Of a stretch of 64,000 nt of DNA, positions 34,294 through 42,553 are shown in pieces. A program made the position numbers and the translations under genes. The stretch is taken from assembly GCF_000250655.1 (NCBI RefSeq), contig NC_016935.1, forward strand, positions 8,645,501 to 8,709,500, written 5' to 3'. The DNA comes from Paenibacillus mucilaginosus 3016. Lineage in GTDB: Bacteria; Bacillota; Bacilli; Paenibacillales; NBRC-103111. The notes beneath the pieces were generated by a model. The model saw only the letters and a list, made by a program, of their open reading frames with translations. It was not told where the DNA came from and ran no database searches. Position 1 is the first letter of the stretch. The number at the start of each line of letters is the position of its first letter.

Positions 34294-35607
34294 CTACGCA
34301 TGCTGCGCCGCGGAGCCGGCTTCCGCCTGTGACTCGGCGGCCGGGGCTTCCCCTGTTCCCGAGAGGAACAGGTTGAGCACGATCGCCGTCAGGGAGCCGG
34401 ACACGATGCCGCTCTGCAGCAGCATCTTCGCGAAGCCCGGCAGCTGGTCGAACATCTGCGGCAGCGTAGCCGAACCGAGTCCGACCGCGATGCTGCAGGC
34501 CGCAATCAGCAGATTGCTGTCCTTGCGCAGGTCGACTGCCGACAGGATCGAGATCCCGGAAGCCGCGACCGAGCCGAACATGACGATCATCGCGCCGCCC
34601 AGCACGGCACTGGGAATCACCGTGGTCAGAGCCGCCAGCTTCGGCAGCAGACCCAGCACCACCATGATCCCGCCCGCGGCGAAGATCACATCCCGCGACT
34701 TCACGCGGGTCAGCGAGATGAGCCCGACGTTCTGGGAGAACGCCGTATACGGGAACGCGTTGAAGATCCCGCCTAGCATGATTGCCACGCCTTCGGAGCG
34801 CAGGCCGTTCACGATCTGGCCCTTCTCGACCTTCTGGTCCGTTGCCTTCCCCACCGCAAAATAAACGCCGGTGGATTCGACCATACTGACGATATTCACC
34901 AGTATCATCGTGATAACCGCCGTAATGCTGATCTGCGGCACGCCGAAGTAGAACGGCTGGGCGATGCTCACCCAGGAAGCCTGTCCGACCGACGCAAAAT
35001 TCACGATGCCCATCGCGTAGCCCGCTGCCGTGCCTGCCGCCAAGCCGACGAGCACGGAGATCGAACGCAGGAACCCGGTTGCGAAGCGGTTCACGAGGAG
35101 GATGACAACCAGCGTGCCGAAGGCCAGCAGCAGATTGCGAGGTGCACCGAAGTCCGGAGCTCCCTGCCCGCCGGCGGCATTGTTCATCGCCACCGGAATC
35201 AGCGAGAGGCCGATGATCGTGACGACCGACCCGGTGACAACCGTCGGGAAGAACTTCAGCAGCTTGCCGTAGAGCGGCGCCGCCAGGACGACGAATAAGC
35301 CGGACAGGATGATGGCTCCATAGGCGGTTGCAAGATTCGAGGTCGAGGCAATCGCAATGATCGGCCCTACCGCCGTGAAGGTACATCCGAGGATGACCGG
35401 CAGCCGGCTGCCGAACCATTGGGTCCCCATGACCTGCAGAATGGTAGCCAGACCGCAGGTGAAGAGATCGGCCGCGATCAGATAAGCCATCTGTTCGCCG
35501 GTCAGCTTGAGGGCCCCGCCGACGATCAGAGGCACGACCACCGCACCCGCATACATCGCGAGCACGTGCTGGAAGCCGAGGGTGAACACTTTTTGTCTGC
35601 TTAACAT
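34294..35607 (-). CDS. pbuX: Xanthine permease (437 aa)
   Basis: NCS2 (nucleobase:cation symporter-2) protein with 12-14 hydrophobic segments. FQHVLAMYAGAVVVPLIVG at the start, ESTGVYFAVGK and the Asn-rich NAFPYTAFSQNVGLI segment are typical of xanthine/uric acid members. Follows xpt by 12 nt with AAGGAGCG as ribosome binding site, so it shares the riboswitch-controlled transcript. Confidence 0.93.
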   Translation of the reverse strand: MLSRQKVFTLGFQHVLAMYAGAVVVPLIVGGALKLTGEQMAYLIAADLFTCGLATILQVMGTQWFGSRLPVILGCTFTAVGPIIAIASTSNLATAYGAIILSGLFVVLAAPLYGKLLKFFPTVVTGSVVTIIGLSLIPVAMNNAAGGQGAPDFGAPRNLLLAFGTLVVILLVNRFATGFLRSISVLVGLAAGTAAGYAMGIVNFASVGQASWVSIAQPFYFGVPQISITAVITMILVNIVSMVESTGVYFAVGKATDQKVEKGQIVNGLRSEGVAIMLGGIFNAFPYTAFSQNVGLISLTRVKSRDVIFAAGGIMVVLGLLPKLAALTTVIPSAVLGGAMIVMFGSVAASGISILSAVDLRKDSNLLIAACSIAVGLGSATLPQMFDQLPGFAKMLLQSGIVSGSLTAIVLNLFLSGTGEAPAAESQAEAGSAAQHA

Positions 35608-35619
35608 GAGGTACGCTCC

Positions 35620-36216
35620 TTAGGATGGTTGATATACGGTCTCGTTCCCGATGAAGTGCACCTCGCCCGGCGCCATCGACGCGATCCGGGCCAGCGAGTG
35701 GATCTCCACGCCCTTGTTCTCCAGCAGGCTTCGTCCCTCCTGGAAACTCTTCTCGATGACGCAGCCCACACCGGCCAGCTTCGCGCCGGAAGCTCTGACG
35801 ATGTCGACCAGGCCGACAAGCGCAGCGCCGGTCGCCAGGAAGTCGTCCACGATCAGGACGTGGTCCGCGGGGCCCAGGTATTTCTGCGAGACGCTGATTT
35901 GGTACGTTTCCTGCCGGGTAAACGAATGAACAGGTGCCGTATACACGCTCTCCGAGAGCGTAACGGCTTTCTTCTTCTTGGCATAGACGAACGGTACGCC
36001 GAGAGCAATGCCCGCCGCCATCGCGAACTGGATGCCGCTGGCTTCAATCGTCAGCACCTTGGTGATCCCCCTGCCGGCGAAGATACGGCCGAATTCCCTG
36101 CCGATCTCCAGGGCAAGCGCCGTATCGACTTGATGGTTCAGGAAGGAATCCACCTTGAGGACCGTATCGGACAGGATCAGGCCTTCTTGGCGTATGCGTT
36201 CTTCCAGTAATTTCAT
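35620..36216 (-). CDS. xpt: Xanthine phosphoribosyltransferase (198 aa)
   Basis: The PRPP-binding motif VLIVDDFLATGAA (about 124-136) and TIEASGIQFA, FVYAKKKKAVTLSESVY are typical for Xpt, which salvages xanthine to XMP. Length fits the family (~194). The ATG at 36216 has GGAGAG 8 nt ahead and replaces the longer frame to 36315, which reads through the terminator. First gene of the riboswitch-controlled xpt-pbuX operon. Confidence 0.95.
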   Translation of the reverse strand: MKLLEERIRQEGLILSDTVLKVDSFLNHQVDTALALEIGREFGRIFAGRGITKVLTIEASGIQFAMAAGIALGVPFVYAKKKKAVTLSESVYTAPVHSFTRQETYQISVSQKYLGPADHVLIVDDFLATGAALVGLVDIVRASGAKLAGVGCVIEKSFQEGRSLLENKGVEIHSLARIASMAPGEVHFIGNETVYQPS

Positions 36217-36246
36217 GGGGTAAGCTCTCCTTCTCTGTGCAAAATC

Positions 36247-36294
36247 AAAAAAGACAGATCTCCTTGAGCATGTTTCTCTCAAGTGAAATCTGTC
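36247..36294 (-). terminator. Riboswitch terminator (expression platform) of xpt-pbuX
   Basis: GACAGATTTCACTTGAG pairs with CTCAAGGAGATCTGTC, followed by six T. Its 5' arm (TTTCACTT) can instead pair with TGAGTGAAA at the 3' edge of aptamer helix P1, forming an antiterminator. Confidence 0.88.
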
Positions 36295-36399
36295 CCGGGG
36301 CGCTAATAACCTCATGGTGCCGATACATATTCGTACGCATCGTTATGCGAACGTCATCCCTCATGGGGAGGGACGGACACGGCCACCGCTGCGACTTTC

Positions 36400-36470
36400 A
36401 CTCATAGTCGGATGATTGCATTGGTCATCCGGTAGAAACTTATGGGCCATATCCCCAAAATTATACGAGT
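36400..36470 (-). ncRNA. Guanine-class purine riboswitch
   Basis: P1 arms ACTCGTA and TATGAGT, the conserved TATAAT...GGATATGG and AAGTTTCTACC core, P3 GGATGACC ... ATCATCC and the junction CCGACTATG. The C in CGACTATG marks guanine/xanthine-type rather than adenine-type (TGATTATG) specificity. It controls xpt-pbuX by early termination. Confidence 0.95.
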
Positions 36471-36489
36471 CTTATGAAGTTATTTGTTT

Positions 36490-36518
36490 ATATTACACGG
36501 TCTGTCCATGGGTTTCAA
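36490..36518 (-). promoter_or_regulatory. Sigma-A promoter of xpt-pbuX
   Basis: Minus strand TTGAAA (36513-36518), 17-bp spacer, TAATAT (36490-36495), starting transcription just ahead of the aptamer. Confidence 0.8.
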
Positions 36519-36659
36519 TAGCAATTTTGTAGAAAAATATTCCTTCCCCCCTCTGCCTATAATTAACCAATGGATAACTATGCGTTAGGGGAATACTGAC
36601 AAAATAATAAGAATAGTAAGATAATTCAATAATGATTGACAACCATTTACATAACCTTT

Positions 36660-36689
36660 TTGACAATGGAAATGCCAAAGTCGTATGAT
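36660..36689 (+). promoter_or_regulatory. Promoter of the peptide transporter gene
   Basis: TTGACA (36660-36665), 18-bp spacer, TATGAT (36684-36689). A second TTGACA is at 36636-36641. The untranslated leader would be under 20 nt. Confidence 0.7.
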
Positions 36690-36713
36690 ATTAATAGAAC
36701 AGGAGGGAACACC

Positions 36714-38207
36714 ATGAAAGGTTCAGATAAACAAAGCATCATCGCAAGCGTGCCTCAGCAGGGGTTCTTCGGGCATCCCAAGGGTCTGTTCACGCTCTTC
36801 TTCACCGAATTCTGGGAGCGGTTCTCCTACTACGGCATGAGGGCGATCCTCGTGTTCTATATGTATTATGAGGTGTCCAAAGGCGGCCTTGGCATGGACG
36901 AGGGCACTGCTCTGGCGATTATGTCGATCTATGGCTCGCTTGTCTATATGTCAGGTATCATCGGCGGCTGGCTGGCCGACCGGATCTTCGGCACGTCCAA
37001 GGCCGTATTCTACGGCGGGATTCTGATCATGCTCGGGCACATTCTATTAGCAATACCTGGAAGCGCTGCCATTTTGTTCGTCTCAATGGCCCTGATCGTA
37101 CTCGGGACAGGACTGCTTAAGCCCAACGTCTCCAGCATCGTCGGTGAGATCTACAGCGAAGGCGATCACCGCCGCGACGCCGGCTTCAGTATTTTTTATA
37201 TGGGCATCAACCTCGGCGGCTTCCTCGCTCCGCTCATTGTAGGTACGCTCGGAATGAAGTATAACTTCCATCTGGGCTTCGGTCTCGCTGCCGTCGGGAT
37301 GCTGCTCGGACTCACCGTCTTCATCCTGACCAAGAAGCGCAATCTCGGGCTGGCCGGCACATTCGTCGCGAACCCGCTCACTCCTGAGGAGAAGCGAAGC
37401 GCGTTCACCCGGCTGGGGCTTGGTGCGCTGATCGCTGCCATTCTCGTCGCGGTCGCCATTCCTTCGGGCCTGCTCACATTCCGCAGCTTCATTGCGCTTG
37501 TAGGGCTTCTCGGGATCCTCATCCCGACGCTCTATTTCATCGTGATGTACCGCAGTCCCAAAACGACCGCCGTGGAGCGCTCCCGCATTCTCGCTTACAT
37601 TCCGCTCTTCATCGCCTCCGTCATGTTCTGGGCGATCCAGGAGCAGGGCTCGACGATTCTCGCGAACTATGCGGATAAGCGGACGCAGCTTGACTTCGCA
37701 GGACTGCACATCTCGCCGGCCTGGTTCCAGTCGCTGAACCCGCTGTTCATCATTCTCTTCGCCCCGGTCTTCGCTTGGCTGTGGGTAAAGCTGGGCGACC
37801 GCCAGCCGACGATCCCCCGGAAGTTCTCGCTGGGCCTGCTGTTCGCCGGCCTGTCGTTCCTGGTGATCCTGCTGCCGGCCTACTTCGGCGGAAGTGATGC
37901 GCTCGTGAACCCGCTGTGGCTCGTGCTGAGCTACTTCATCGTCGTTGTCGGGGAACTATGTCTCTCACCGGTCGGTCTCTCGGCTACCACCAAGCTGGCC
38001 CCTGCCGCGTTCTCCGCACAGACCATGAGCCTGTGGTTCCTCTCCAACGCCGCGGCGCAGGCCATCAACGCGCAGATCGTCAAGTTCTATACGCCGGAGA
38101 CCGAGATGGTCTACTTCGGCGTCATCGGAGGAGCTTCCATCCTCCTCGGCATCCTGCTGTTCCTGCTCTCGGGCCGAATTCAAGGCTTCATGAAGGGTGT
38201 CAAATAA
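36714..38207 (+). CDS. dtpT: Proton-dependent oligopeptide (POT/PTR2) transporter (497 aa)
   Basis: The PTR2 signature FFTEFWERFSYYGMRAIL (helix 1, with the ExxERFxYYG motif), GGWLADRIFGTSKAV, and FSIFYMGINLGGFLAP. About 14 hydrophobic segments. Imports di- and tripeptides with protons. GGAGGG lies 7 nt before the ATG at 36714; the open frame further upstream lacks a ribosome binding site and would overlap the promoter. Confidence 0.93.
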   Translation: MKGSDKQSIIASVPQQGFFGHPKGLFTLFFTEFWERFSYYGMRAILVFYMYYEVSKGGLGMDEGTALAIMSIYGSLVYMSGIIGGWLADRIFGTSKAVFYGGILIMLGHILLAIPGSAAILFVSMALIVLGTGLLKPNVSSIVGEIYSEGDHRRDAGFSIFYMGINLGGFLAPLIVGTLGMKYNFHLGFGLAAVGMLLGLTVFILTKKRNLGLAGTFVANPLTPEEKRSAFTRLGLGALIAAILVAVAIPSGLLTFRSFIALVGLLGILIPTLYFIVMYRSPKTTAVERSRILAYIPLFIASVMFWAIQEQGSTILANYADKRTQLDFAGLHISPAWFQSLNPLFIILFAPVFAWLWVKLGDRQPTIPRKFSLGLLFAGLSFLVILLPAYFGGSDALVNPLWLVLSYFIVVVGELCLSPVGLSATTKLAPAAFSAQTMSLWFLSNAAAQAINAQIVKFYTPETEMVYFGVIGGASILLGILLFLLSGRIQGFMKGVK

Positions 38208-38228
38208 GCATTTGCCGCTGACACAGCA

Positions 38229-38265
38229 ATCCCCCTGACCGGATAACCCGGCGGGGGGATTTTTG
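38229..38265 (+). terminator. Terminator of the peptide transporter gene
   Basis: AATCCCCCTGACCGG, ATAA, CCCGGCGGGGGGATT and TTTT. Confidence 0.88.
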
Positions 38266-38295
38266 TTCTTATTAGCTATGCTGTTCCTGTGCCGT

Positions 38296-39378
38296 TCAGC
38301 TTAAGGCCGATTCAGCCGCCGGCCGATCTTCCTTGAGCTGCTTGCTCCGCAGCTGGCCGCAGGCGGCATCGATGTCCGTCCCGTGCTCGAGACGAACGCT
38401 GCAGCTCAGCCCCTGCTTTTTGAGCGTATCGTAGAACGCCCGCACGGATTCCTTCTCCGTCCGCTGGTACTGGCTGTGTTCGTCCACCGGGTTGTAAGGG
38501 ATCAGGTTCACATTCACGCTCTGCTTGCGGTCCGCCAGCAGCTCCGCCAGCTCCAGCGCATGCTCCGTCCGGTCGTTCACGTCCTTCAGGAGAATATACT
38601 CGATGGTCACCCGCTGGTTCGTCTTCGCCCAGTAGTAATCCATCGCCTCCATGAGCTTCTCGATCGGCAGCGCCTTGTTGATCTTCATGATCCGCGAGCG
38701 CAGCTCGTTGTTCGGCGCATGCAGGGAGATCGCCAGGTTGACGCGCAGGTTCAGATCCGCGAATTCCTTGATCTTCTGCGTCAGGCCGCTGGTCGACACC
38801 GTGATATGCCGGGCGCCGATCGCCAGACCCTTGTGGTCGATGACCACGCCCAGGAAGTCGATCAGGTTCGTGAAGTTATCGAACGGCTCGCCGATGCCCA
38901 TCACGACGATATGGCTCACCCGCTCGTCGTTCCCTGCCGCATCCAGGTGCAGCTGCACCTTCATGATCTGCTCCACGATCTCGCCGCTCGTCAGATCCCG
39001 GCTCTTCGCCAGCAGGCCGCTTGCACAGAAGCTGCAGCCGATGTTGCAGCCCACCTGAGTCGTCACGCAGACCGACAGGCCGAACTTGTGGCGCATGAGC
39101 ACCGTCTCGATCAGGTTGCCGTCCTGCAGCTGGAACAGGAACTTCACCGTGCCGTCGGCCGACTCCTGCTTCGTATGCTCGTTCATCGTGCGGAAGACGA
39201 AGTGCTCCGCGAGCAGCGCGGTACACTCCGGGTGCACATCCGTCATCTCGGCGAAATCCGTCACCCGCCTGCGGTACAGCCAATCCCACACCTGAGCCGC
39301 GCGGGACTTCTTATGCCCCCGCTCAACGAGCCATGCGGTCAGCTGCTCCAATGTCAATCCATATATAGATGGTTTCAT
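38296..39378 (-). CDS. rlmN: 23S rRNA (A2503-C2)/tRNA (A37-C2) methyltransferase, radical SAM
   Basis: Radical SAM CxxxCxxC cluster motif in GCNIGCSFCASG (about 109-119) and the second catalytic Cys in DIDAACGQLR (about 340). MGIGEPFDN and VSTSGL are further RlmN motifs. It methylates C2 of A2503 of 23S rRNA. Start at 39378 (or the adjacent ATG at 39381), with AGAGGA ahead; the longer frame to 39450 lacks one. The C-terminus carries a ~15-residue Lys/Glu/Ala tail. Confidence 0.93.
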   Translation of the reverse strand: MKPSIYGLTLEQLTAWLVERGHKKSRAAQVWDWLYRRRVTDFAEMTDVHPECTALLAEHFVFRTMNEHTKQESADGTVKFLFQLQDGNLIETVLMRHKFGLSVCVTTQVGCNIGCSFCASGLLAKSRDLTSGEIVEQIMKVQLHLDAAGNDERVSHIVVMGIGEPFDNFTNLIDFLGVVIDHKGLAIGARHITVSTSGLTQKIKEFADLNLRVNLAISLHAPNNELRSRIMKINKALPIEKLMEAMDYYWAKTNQRVTIEYILLKDVNDRTEHALELAELLADRKQSVNVNLIPYNPVDEHSQYQRTEKESVRAFYDTLKKQGLSCSVRLEHGTDIDAACGQLRSKQLKEDRPAAESALS

Positions 39379-39462
39379 CATTCGTTGTCCTCTTTTCGGT
39401 ACGTGGAAGTCTAGTCTACAGGGACCAAGATCGTTTGCACTCTCTCTCATTATTGTCCCAGA

Positions 39463-39480
39463 TTGTTTTTAGTAAAACAA
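39463..39480. repeat. Inverted repeat between rlmN and an MFS pump gene
   Basis: TTGTTTT-TAGT-AAAACAA is a perfect 7-bp inverted repeat with a 4-bp spacer in the divergent gap. It may be an operator; no adjacent regulator gene is present. Confidence 0.4.
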
Positions 39481-39626
39481 GGGGAAAAACGAGGAGGCTT
39501 CCTTGCCCGCATCTGCCGGAGGCCAACCGTGAAGAACCGATCCGGGGAAATCGTCCTTGCCCCGCTGCTTTATTTTCGGTAAACTACTTGATTATACATT
39601 CAGCCAGAAAGGTTGCCGCTGACATC

Positions 39627-40820
39627 ATGGAGTTATCTGAACGTATTGCCCGCAAACAAACCGCCAAAGAACCGTTTCCCATCTCTATTCTCTCCCTTAC
39701 CGCAGGTGCCTTCGCGATCGGCATGACCGAATTCGTCATCATGGGCCTTCTGCCCAATGTCGCCGAGGATCTGCAGGTCAGCATCTCCTCGGCCGGCCAG
39801 CTCATTACCATGTATGCCCTCGGTGTAGCCGTCGGGGCTCCCATTCTGACGATCCTCACTCAGCGGATTCCCCAGAAGAAGCTGCTGTGTCTGCTCATGC
39901 TTCTGTTCATTCTCGGCAACGGCATCTCGGTTGTCGCTCCCAATTATGCTGTCTTAATGATTGCCCGTATGATTACAGCCTTGACCCACGGAACCTTCTT
40001 CGGGGTCGGTGCGGTTATCGCCTCCAGCCTGGTACGACCGGATAAGCGCGCCGGGGCCGTCTCCATTATGATGGCGGGCCTCACCATTGCCAATATCATC
40101 GGTGTACCGCTCGGCACTTTCATCGGACAGCACCTGGGATGGCGCGCCTCGTTCGCTGCCATCGCCATCATGGGGATCGCCGCCTTGATCGGCATCCTGA
40201 TGTTCATTCCGCAGCTGCGGCAGGACAAGCCGGCCAGTATCATGCAGCAGTTAACCGCACTGGGCAGCCCGAAGCTGCTGCTCTTCCTGCTCATCGGGGC
40301 GCTCGGCAATGCCGGTCTATTCGCCATATTTACGTATATTGCTCCGCTGCTCATCCAGGTCACCGGCTTCATGGAGCACAGCGTCACCTGGATCCTCATC
40401 CTCTTCGGCTTCGGGGTGACCTTCGGCAATATGGTGGGCGGGAAGCTGGCGGACTGGAAGCTCATGCCTTCCATCCTCGGGATTTATTGTGCGGTGTGCG
40501 TGATCCTCGCGCTCTTCACCTGGACTGTTCATAGTCCCGTCGCGGCCGTTATCACCATCTTCCTCTGGGGTGCCGGCTCCTTCGCCGTCATGCCGGGTCT
40601 GCAGGTACGGATCATGGGCCTGGCCCAAGCCGCGCCTGCCCTTGCTTCCACGTCCAGCCACTCGGCCGGCAACCTGGGCAATGCGGCCGGTGCGTTCATC
40701 GGGGGCTGGGTGATTACGCATCTGTCCCTGACCGCTCTGCCTTGGGTAGGCGCCTTACTGGTTGGCCTGGCTCTGCTTCTGGGCTTCGCGTGCTATGCCG
40801 CGGAACGCAGGGCCCGTTAA
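39627..40820 (+). CDS. MFS efflux transporter, DHA1 type (397 aa)
   Basis: A relative of the pump at 31990-33213: GMTEFVIMGLLPNVAEDL in helix 1, TQRIPQKKLLCLLM after helix 2, ARMITALTHGTFFGVG in helix 4 and GNMVGGKLADWK in the second half. Probably exports drugs, sugars or purines. The ATG at 39627 has only a distant AAAGG, so the start is not firm. No regulator gene is adjacent; the region upstream contains an inverted repeat at 39463-39480. Confidence 0.85.
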   Translation: MELSERIARKQTAKEPFPISILSLTAGAFAIGMTEFVIMGLLPNVAEDLQVSISSAGQLITMYALGVAVGAPILTILTQRIPQKKLLCLLMLLFILGNGISVVAPNYAVLMIARMITALTHGTFFGVGAVIASSLVRPDKRAGAVSIMMAGLTIANIIGVPLGTFIGQHLGWRASFAAIAIMGIAALIGILMFIPQLRQDKPASIMQQLTALGSPKLLLFLLIGALGNAGLFAIFTYIAPLLIQVTGFMEHSVTWILILFGFGVTFGNMVGGKLADWKLMPSILGIYCAVCVILALFTWTVHSPVAAVITIFLWGAGSFAVMPGLQVRIMGLAQAAPALASTSSHSAGNLGNAAGAFIGGWVITHLSLTALPWVGALLVGLALLLGFACYAAERRAR

Positions 40821-40843
40821 GGACAACACGCATTTATTTTTAC

Positions 40844-40892
40844 AAAAAAGCAGCAAGCACCAGCCCCTCGGGGACGGTGCTTGCTGCTTTTA
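40844..40892. terminator. Bidirectional terminator
   Basis: AGCAGCAAGCACC pairs with GGTGCTTGCTGCT, with T on both outgoing strands, between convergent genes. Confidence 0.9.
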
Positions 40893-40903
40893 TGTTTCCG
40901 CCG

Positions 40904-41269
40904 TTAATTGCCCGACACTTTGTCCGGATTGTACTTGGCATTGAGCTTGTTCGCGATATACGTTTCGTAGATTTCCCGCTCCACCGGATCTTCCACGATG
41001 TATACCTCGATTTTGGTCACTTCATTGCGGTGATTCTTGATCGGGGAGACGGTATCCTCGAAGTGCTTCTTGATCCGCTGGCGCAGCTTTCTGGCTTTGC
41101 CGACAAAGAGCAGCTCGTCCTTGTCGTTGTAGAACATGAAGAAGCCGCCCTTCTCCCGGGTAATCAGATGAAAATCAGTGAACCCGTAAATGTGGCTGAG
41201 CTGCGGATTCTCCTGCTTGGTAATCGTAACCTCCGGTGCCGGGATGGTTATGCTAATCGTCACGATCAA
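40904..41269 (-). CDS. GIY-YIG nuclease-like protein, UvrC N-terminal type (121 aa)
   Basis: Residues about 41-115 resemble the UvrC GIY-YIG domain: GGFFMFYNDKDELLFVGKAR then LRQRIKKHF and a final ANKLNAKYNPDK. The name-giving residues are altered (GFF and FVG in place of GIY and YIG), but the Arg-rich helix and the Glu in VEREIYE-like helix are present. Nuclease activity is uncertain. Start unclear: TTG 41269 has AAAGGA ahead; GTG 41263 is possible. Confidence 0.75.
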   Translation of the reverse strand: MIVTISITIPAPEVTITKQENPQLSHIYGFTDFHLITREKGGFFMFYNDKDELLFVGKARKLRQRIKKHFEDTVSPIKNHRNEVTKIEVYIVEDPVEREIYETYIANKLNAKYNPDKVSGN

Positions 41270-41335
41270 TCACGTCCTTTGTCCATGTAAGACTCCATCG
41301 TATCACAGATTCCCCTGTAACACCATTTGCTTTCC

Positions 41336-41677
41336 TTATATCTTTTTCACAAACTCCGATTTTAATTTCATCGCGCCAAAGCCCTCGATCTTGCAGTCAA
41401 TATCATGATCGCCGTCAATCAGACGAATATTCTTGACTTTGGTTCCGATCTTGACGACCAGAGAAGTTCCCTTCACCTTGAGATCCTTGATCACGGACAC
41501 CGTGTCTCCGTCCGCAAGAATGTTCCCGTTGGCATCTTTTACGATCTTGTTCTCTTCGCCCGGCTCGCTCTCCGCCCCCGGATTCCACTCATGGGCACAT
41601 TCCGGGCAGATCAGCAGAGTTCCGTCTTCGTACGTGTATTCGGAATTGCATTGGGGACAGTTCGGCAGGACCGCCAT
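41336..41677 (-). CDS. yjdM: PhnA/YjdM-like zinc-ribbon protein (113 aa)
   Basis: An N-terminal zinc ribbon (CPQC ... CPEC, residues 7-27) and a C-terminal SH3-like domain with VKDANGNILADGDTVSVIKDLKVKG and KNIRLIDGDHDIDCKIEG. This is the YjdM (formerly PhnA) family; it is not phosphonoacetate hydrolase, and its role is unknown. GGAGAAG precedes the ATG. It lies 16 nt downstream of the TetR gene and may be co-transcribed. Confidence 0.93.
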   Translation of the reverse strand: MAVLPNCPQCNSEYTYEDGTLLICPECAHEWNPGAESEPGEENKIVKDANGNILADGDTVSVIKDLKVKGTSLVVKIGTKVKNIRLIDGDHDIDCKIEGFGAMKLKSEFVKKI

Positions 41678-41693
41678 GGTATCACTTCTCCAT

Positions 41694-42305
41694 TCATGAC
41701 TTCGTTACGGGATTGCTCAGGACCTGGTCCTCGATAAATTGGGTGAGCTGACGGACACAGCTGCGGATATACTTGCTGTCGTCAAACAGCTTGCTCAGCA
41801 TAAGGCCGCCCTCGATCACCGCGATCATATAGCTGCTTACTTCCTCCGGAGACAGTTCTTTGTTGAACTCTTCATTCTCCATGCCTTCGATAAGGATAGA
41901 GGACAGCTTCCGGATAAACACCGTCATGGCCTGCCGGGCCCGTTCTTTCAGCAGCGGATGCGCGTCATCGCTCTCCACGGCGGTATTCAGCAAGGGGCAG
42001 CCCCCCTCCAGGGAGCTGCGTTCGATCAGATCGATATACACTTGGCCTATCGCAAGCAGCTTCTCTTTGGAGGTCGCCGCGCTTCCCAGCGCTTCGGACA
42101 GCAGCCCCTGGATCTGCCCAAACGAATAATCGAAAGCGGCCAGAGCAATCTCGTCTTTATTCTCAAAATGATTGTAGATTCCGCCCTTGCGCATACCGCA
42201 GCGCTCCATAATATCGGATAAGGAAGCTCCGGTGTAGCCCTTGGTATTAAATAAAACCGCCGATTCGCGTATGATATGCTCTTTCGTCATTTGGCCTTTG
42301 CGCAA
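41694..42305 (-). CDS. TetR/AcrR-family regulator (203 aa)
   Basis: HTH: IIRESAVLFNTKGYTGASLSDIMERCGMRKGGIYNHFENKDEI region (residues 11-52), followed by an all-helical ligand domain with GCPLLNTAVE, typical of the TetR_C_6/YxaF-like group. TTG at 42305 has a very strong GGGGAGGGGGG ahead; ATG at 42290 is the alternative. Divergent from a metallo-beta-lactamase-fold gene, with matching palindromes near both promoters. Confidence 0.88.
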   Translation of the reverse strand: MRKGQMTKEHIIRESAVLFNTKGYTGASLSDIMERCGMRKGGIYNHFENKDEIALAAFDYSFGQIQGLLSEALGSAATSKEKLLAIGQVYIDLIERSSLEGGCPLLNTAVESDDAHPLLKERARQAMTVFIRKLSSILIEGMENEEFNKELSPEEVSSYMIAVIEGGLMLSKLFDDSKYIRSCVRQLTQFIEDQVLSNPVTKS

Positions 42306-42383
42306 GATGGCCCCCCTCCCCCGTTGCCCAAGATAAACGGCTTCGCCGTCCTTTGATGACAGTGCGCAAATTGTTCAAAACAA

Positions 42384-42407
42384 ACCGATTGGTCTTAACG
42401 TATCATA
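42384..42407 (-). promoter_or_regulatory. TetR promoter and operator
   Basis: An extended -10 (TGGTATGAT, -10 at 42402-42407 on the minus strand) is followed by the half-palindrome ACCGATTGGTC (42384-42394), placing the operator at the start point. Confidence 0.6.
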
Positions 42408-42463
42408 CCACGGCTGCGCAAAACAAGCTTGGAAACCTCTGTCCACCGCTTGTAAAAAATAGG

Positions 42464-42517
42464 TTGCGGTCCGGCTGCCGATCTGTTACTTTTAAAAATG
42501 TACGACCGGTCGGTTTT
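42464..42517 (+). promoter_or_regulatory. Promoter and operator of the MBL-fold gene
   Basis: TTGCGG (42464-42469), 17 bp, TACTTT (42487-42492), then TACGACCGGTCGGTTT with the 10-bp palindrome CGACCGGTCG at 42503-42512. It matches the ACCGATTGGTC element before the TetR gene. Confidence 0.6.
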
Positions 42518-42553
42518 TATTTGTTAGTTACATAAGCTGGGAGGATGCTGTTC

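Noticed and set aside
36217..36315. Longer N-terminus for xpt
   Set aside because: It would be translated from the riboswitch terminator; the ATG at 36216 has its own ribosome binding site and gives normal length.
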